13,187 nucleotides of DNA from Bacteroidota bacterium (GTDB lineage Bacteria > Bacteroidota > Ignavibacteria > SZUA-365), in contig JAGTUW010000103.1 in NCBI GenBank assembly GCA_018224345.1, forward strand, positions 1 to 13,187. The letters are read 5' to 3'. The translations under genes were made by a program, and so were the position numbers. The stretch's first letter is position 1; each line of letters starts with the position of its first letter. Below are positions 10,826 to 13,187 of this stretch, in pieces. The notes under the pieces were generated by a model. That model worked only from the letters and a program-made list of their open reading frames with translations. It was not told the origin of the DNA and ran no database searches.

Positions 10826-13187
10826 ATGTACGATTTTCTTGGTCTCCTCGGAAATATGGCGATCATCGTCGGCTTTGCAGCTTCGATTGTCGGTCTCATC
10901 GCCTATTTCCGCAGTATTTCGAACCCACGCCTTATCAGCTTCGCCCGTGGTGGCTTCCATATCGCGGTCACGTCGGTGTTCATTGCGTCGCTGCTGCTAC
11001 TGATACTCATTGTCAAGCATCAATTCCAGTTTCATTACGTCTGGGCATACAGTTCGCGTGAACTACCTCTCGGTCTGCTGATGTCCACCTTCTACGCAGG
11101 ACAGGAGGGGAGCTTCCTTCTCTGGACGCTGATGGTGTCGATTGTCGGTATCGTACTGATGATTTATACGCAGAAGCATGACAATGAACGCGAGGTCATG
11201 GGGGTGTACACAAGTATTCTCGCATTCCTGATGATGCTCTTGATCGTCAAGAATCCCTTTACTCCGATCGACGCTGATTTTATACCGGCTGACGGCCGCG
11301 GGCTCAATCCCCTGTTGCAGAATTTCTGGATGCAGATTCATCCACCCATTCTTTTCATCGGATTCGCTGCCATGGCGCCGCCCTTCGCCCTGGCGATCGC
11401 TGCCTTGATGCGCCGTAAATACCAGGCCTGGATCGTCAGTGCCCTGCCATGGGTCATCGGTGGAGCCATCTGGTTGGGACTGGGCATCGCTCTCGGTGGT
11501 TACTGGGCTTATGAAACCCTCGGATGGGGTGGATGGTGGGGTTGGGACCCGGTTGAAAACGCCTCACTCCTTCCCTGGCTCGTGTCCATCGGCCTGATTC
11601 ACACCATGGTCGTGCAGAAGCGCACGAAAGGATTGATCCTGACCAACTTCCTCCTCTCGATTCTTGGATTCGTCCTTGTGCTGTACTCTACGTTCCTGAC
11701 ACGCAGTGGTGTGCTCGGTGATGCATCGGTGCATTCCTTTGTCGATCCCGGTCGCTTCAGCTTCACGCTGCTGGTGCTGTTCATGTTCGCATTTACAGAT
11801 GTGGGTTTCGCGCTACTCTTCGGGCGTTTCACAACGTGGGGGCGGTCCTTGTTCGATCGTTTCTCCGGCTTCAAACTCTACGCATTACTGTATCTGATCG
11901 TTATCGGCCCGAGCATACCGATTTTTGCCCAGGTCAGTGGCGATCTTGTTCCGGTAATTGGTGATATGGTCGAGACTGCGAATCCGTTGCTGTTATTGCT
12001 GTACTATCCGATGCTTGGTATCGCCCATTTCCTCAATGCGGTTTCCTATCTCTGGCTTCCTGCATTGATCGTAAAAGTCATTATGATCGGGTATGTGTTC
12101 TCCGGACGATTACACAGCGAGAAGAATTTCGACAGCTTCGCCATCATGTCCCGCGAAACCTGGATGGGGCTGGGTGCGGGGGTGATCGGACTGCTCACCT
12201 TCATCGTTATGGTCGGGACGTCCATGCCGATCATTCCGCAGTTTATCATCGATGCCGTCAACGGCCTCTTCAATGCGCTGGGGACGGACCTGCGGCTGGG
12301 GAATACCGTCGATCCTGCATTCTACGATGCGATGGGACTGCCGCTTGCCATTGTCATGACGCTGATGATAGGGTTCACCCTGCTTCTGATGTGGAATGAT
12401 ACCAAGCGCGGGATGCTGGCCCGGAAACTCTGGCTTCCGCTGAGTCTCGGCATTGTGGCAACATTGCTGATCGTATTCGTCGGTGGGGTTTATGACCCGG
12501 GAATGATCATGCTGGCATTTTCCTCATCGTTCTGCTTTTTCTCCAATGCCGTGATCGGGTATCGCATCGTGCGCGGAAACAGAAAGTTCACCGGTGCCTA
12601 TGTCGCGCATATTGGTTTGGCTCTGATGCTGCTCGGTGTCATCGGATCAGGGTTCTACAGTCAGGAAAAAGGGCTTGAACTCAGAGAGGGCGAGCCGGTC
12701 GAATGGAAGGGGTATCGCTTCACGTATGTAGGGAATGAAACCTTCTGGAACGGCGAACGCTACTATTTCAATGTCAAACTCGAGGATGCGGTCACCGGTC
12801 GGGAGATCGAAACCATCAAGACCATCATGTTTGTCTCGAATTACGGTGGACAGGAACAAATCATGCGAAACCCGGGAATCGCGAAATTCCTGACGACGGA
12901 TGTCTATGTGGAGCCACAGGCGCTGTTCGCACCGGAACCCGAAGGTGGAAAACGCTTCGGCTTTGTCAAAGGGCAGACCTTCGAGTATGCAGGCTATCGT
13001 GTGACCTTCACGGATTTTGACATGAATAACTCCCGTACTTCGGAATCCTTCCGCATCGGTGGCGCCTTTCTCGTCGAGAAATACGGCGAGGATGCAGAAG
13101 AAGTCATTGCCGTTCGTACGACCGGTCCCGAGGGCGTGGAAAGCGAACCGGCGTTGGTCGCCGCGGGAGACCTGCAGATAGAGATAC
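10826..13187 (+). CDS. ccmF: cytochrome c heme lyase CcmF (3' end outside the window)
   Basis: An open frame of 787 complete codons from ATG 10826, with GGAAAGG at 10811-10817 as ribosome binding site; it runs off the right edge with no stop. CcmF attaches heme, delivered by CcmE, to CxxCH motifs of apocytochrome c. The WWD domain is GWGGWWGWDPVENAS (233-247). All four expected histidines are visible: periplasmic His172 (IHPP) and His303 (VHSF), and membrane His259 (IHTM) and His595 (AHIG). TRSGVLG (292-298) is also conserved. After the last visible helix (about 593-608) comes a long periplasmic segment with two similar starts: GEPVEWKGYRFTYVG and GQTFEYAGYRVTFTD. At 787+ residues it exceeds E. 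coli CcmF (about 647), so the C-terminal periplasmic part is extended. Confidence 0.95.
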   Translation, partial: MYDFLGLLGNMAIIVGFAASIVGLIAYFRSISNPRLISFARGGFHIAVTSVFIASLLLLILIVKHQFQFHYVWAYSSRELPLGLLMSTFYAGQEGSFLLWTLMVSIVGIVLMIYTQKHDNEREVMGVYTSILAFLMMLLIVKNPFTPIDADFIPADGRGLNPLLQNFWMQIHPPILFIGFAAMAPPFALAIAALMRRKYQAWIVSALPWVIGGAIWLGLGIALGGYWAYETLGWGGWWGWDPVENASLLPWLVSIGLIHTMVVQKRTKGLILTNFLLSILGFVLVLYSTFLTRSGVLGDASVHSFVDPGRFSFTLLVLFMFAFTDVGFALLFGRFTTWGRSLFDRFSGFKLYALLYLIVIGPSIPIFAQVSGDLVPVIGDMVETANPLLLLLYYPMLGIAHFLNAVSYLWLPALIVKVIMIGYVFSGRLHSEKNFDSFAIMSRETWMGLGAGVIGLLTFIVMVGTSMPIIPQFIIDAVNGLFNALGTDLRLGNTVDPAFYDAMGLPLAIVMTLMIGFTLLLMWNDTKRGMLARKLWLPLSLGIVATLLIVFVGGVYDPGMIMLAFSSSFCFFSNAVIGYRIVRGNRKFTGAYVAHIGLALMLLGVIGSGFYSQEKGLELREGEPVEWKGYRFTYVGNETFWNGERYYFNVKLEDAVTGREIETIKTIMFVSNYGGQEQIMRNPGIAKFLTTDVYVEPQALFAPEPEGGKRFGFVKGQTFEYAGYRVTFTDFDMNNSRTSESFRIGGAFLVEKYGEDAEEVIAVRTTGPEGVESEPALVAAGDLQIEI

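Noticed and set aside
1..13187. CRISPR arrays, tRNA/rRNA genes, insertion sequences, phage or integrase genes
   Set aside because: None seen; the repeats found are short in-gene tandem units, and no transposase or attachment-site structure is present.

Overview
The window is a moderately GC-rich stretch of bacterial chromosome from a diderm. Almost every gene is on the + strand and genes are tightly packed. Outer-membrane beta-barrels, BamD, lipoproteins with lipoboxes, and a secreted metallopeptidase ending in a FlgD-Ig / Por-secretion-like tail point to the Bacteroidota/Chlorobiota/Ignavibacteriota (FCB) superphylum. Clear Shine-Dalgarno sequences (e.g. GAGGAGG before the gene at 204) argue against a core Bacteroidia genome and fit an Ignavibacteria/Kapabacteria-like lineage better. 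This placement is inference; no rRNA or marker gene is present.

Layout. (1) 1-146: the 3' end of an acyl-CoA dehydrogenase. (2) 204-1522: two separately transcribed paralogous small outer-membrane beta-barrel genes, each followed by a rho-independent terminator; the second has its own candidate promoter. (3) 1739-5981: a compact, mostly translationally coupled envelope operon: lemA, a TPM-domain membrane protein with a Gly-rich tail, an FG-GAP-like lipoprotein, an unrecognised envelope protein, bamD and a hotdog acyl-CoA thioesterase. Its leader contains a perfect 12-bp inverted repeat enclosing a smaller hairpin. (4) 6032-7759: a secreted HExxH metallopeptidase. (5) 7763-13187: cytochrome c maturation (System I) genes in the order ccmA-B-C-D-E-F, with ccmF running off the right edge. 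I see no convincing terminator after 1587, so readthrough from lemA into ccm is possible; an internal promoter may lie just before ccmC.

The ccm genes form one pathway. CcmA/CcmB are the ABC module that releases holo-CcmE, CcmC (with CcmD) loads heme on CcmE, and CcmF is the heme lyase. Two features are unusual. CcmE carries Cys-Pro-Ser-Lys-Tyr where most bacteria have the heme-binding His motif, which marks the CxxxY variant of System I. CcmC has an insertion of about 90 residues in its first periplasmic loop, and by eye this insert aligns with the OB-fold of the CcmE encoded about 0.5 kb downstream, but without the heme-binding Cys and Tyr. A CcmC with an embedded degenerate CcmE-like domain is the most interesting candidate novelty in the window.
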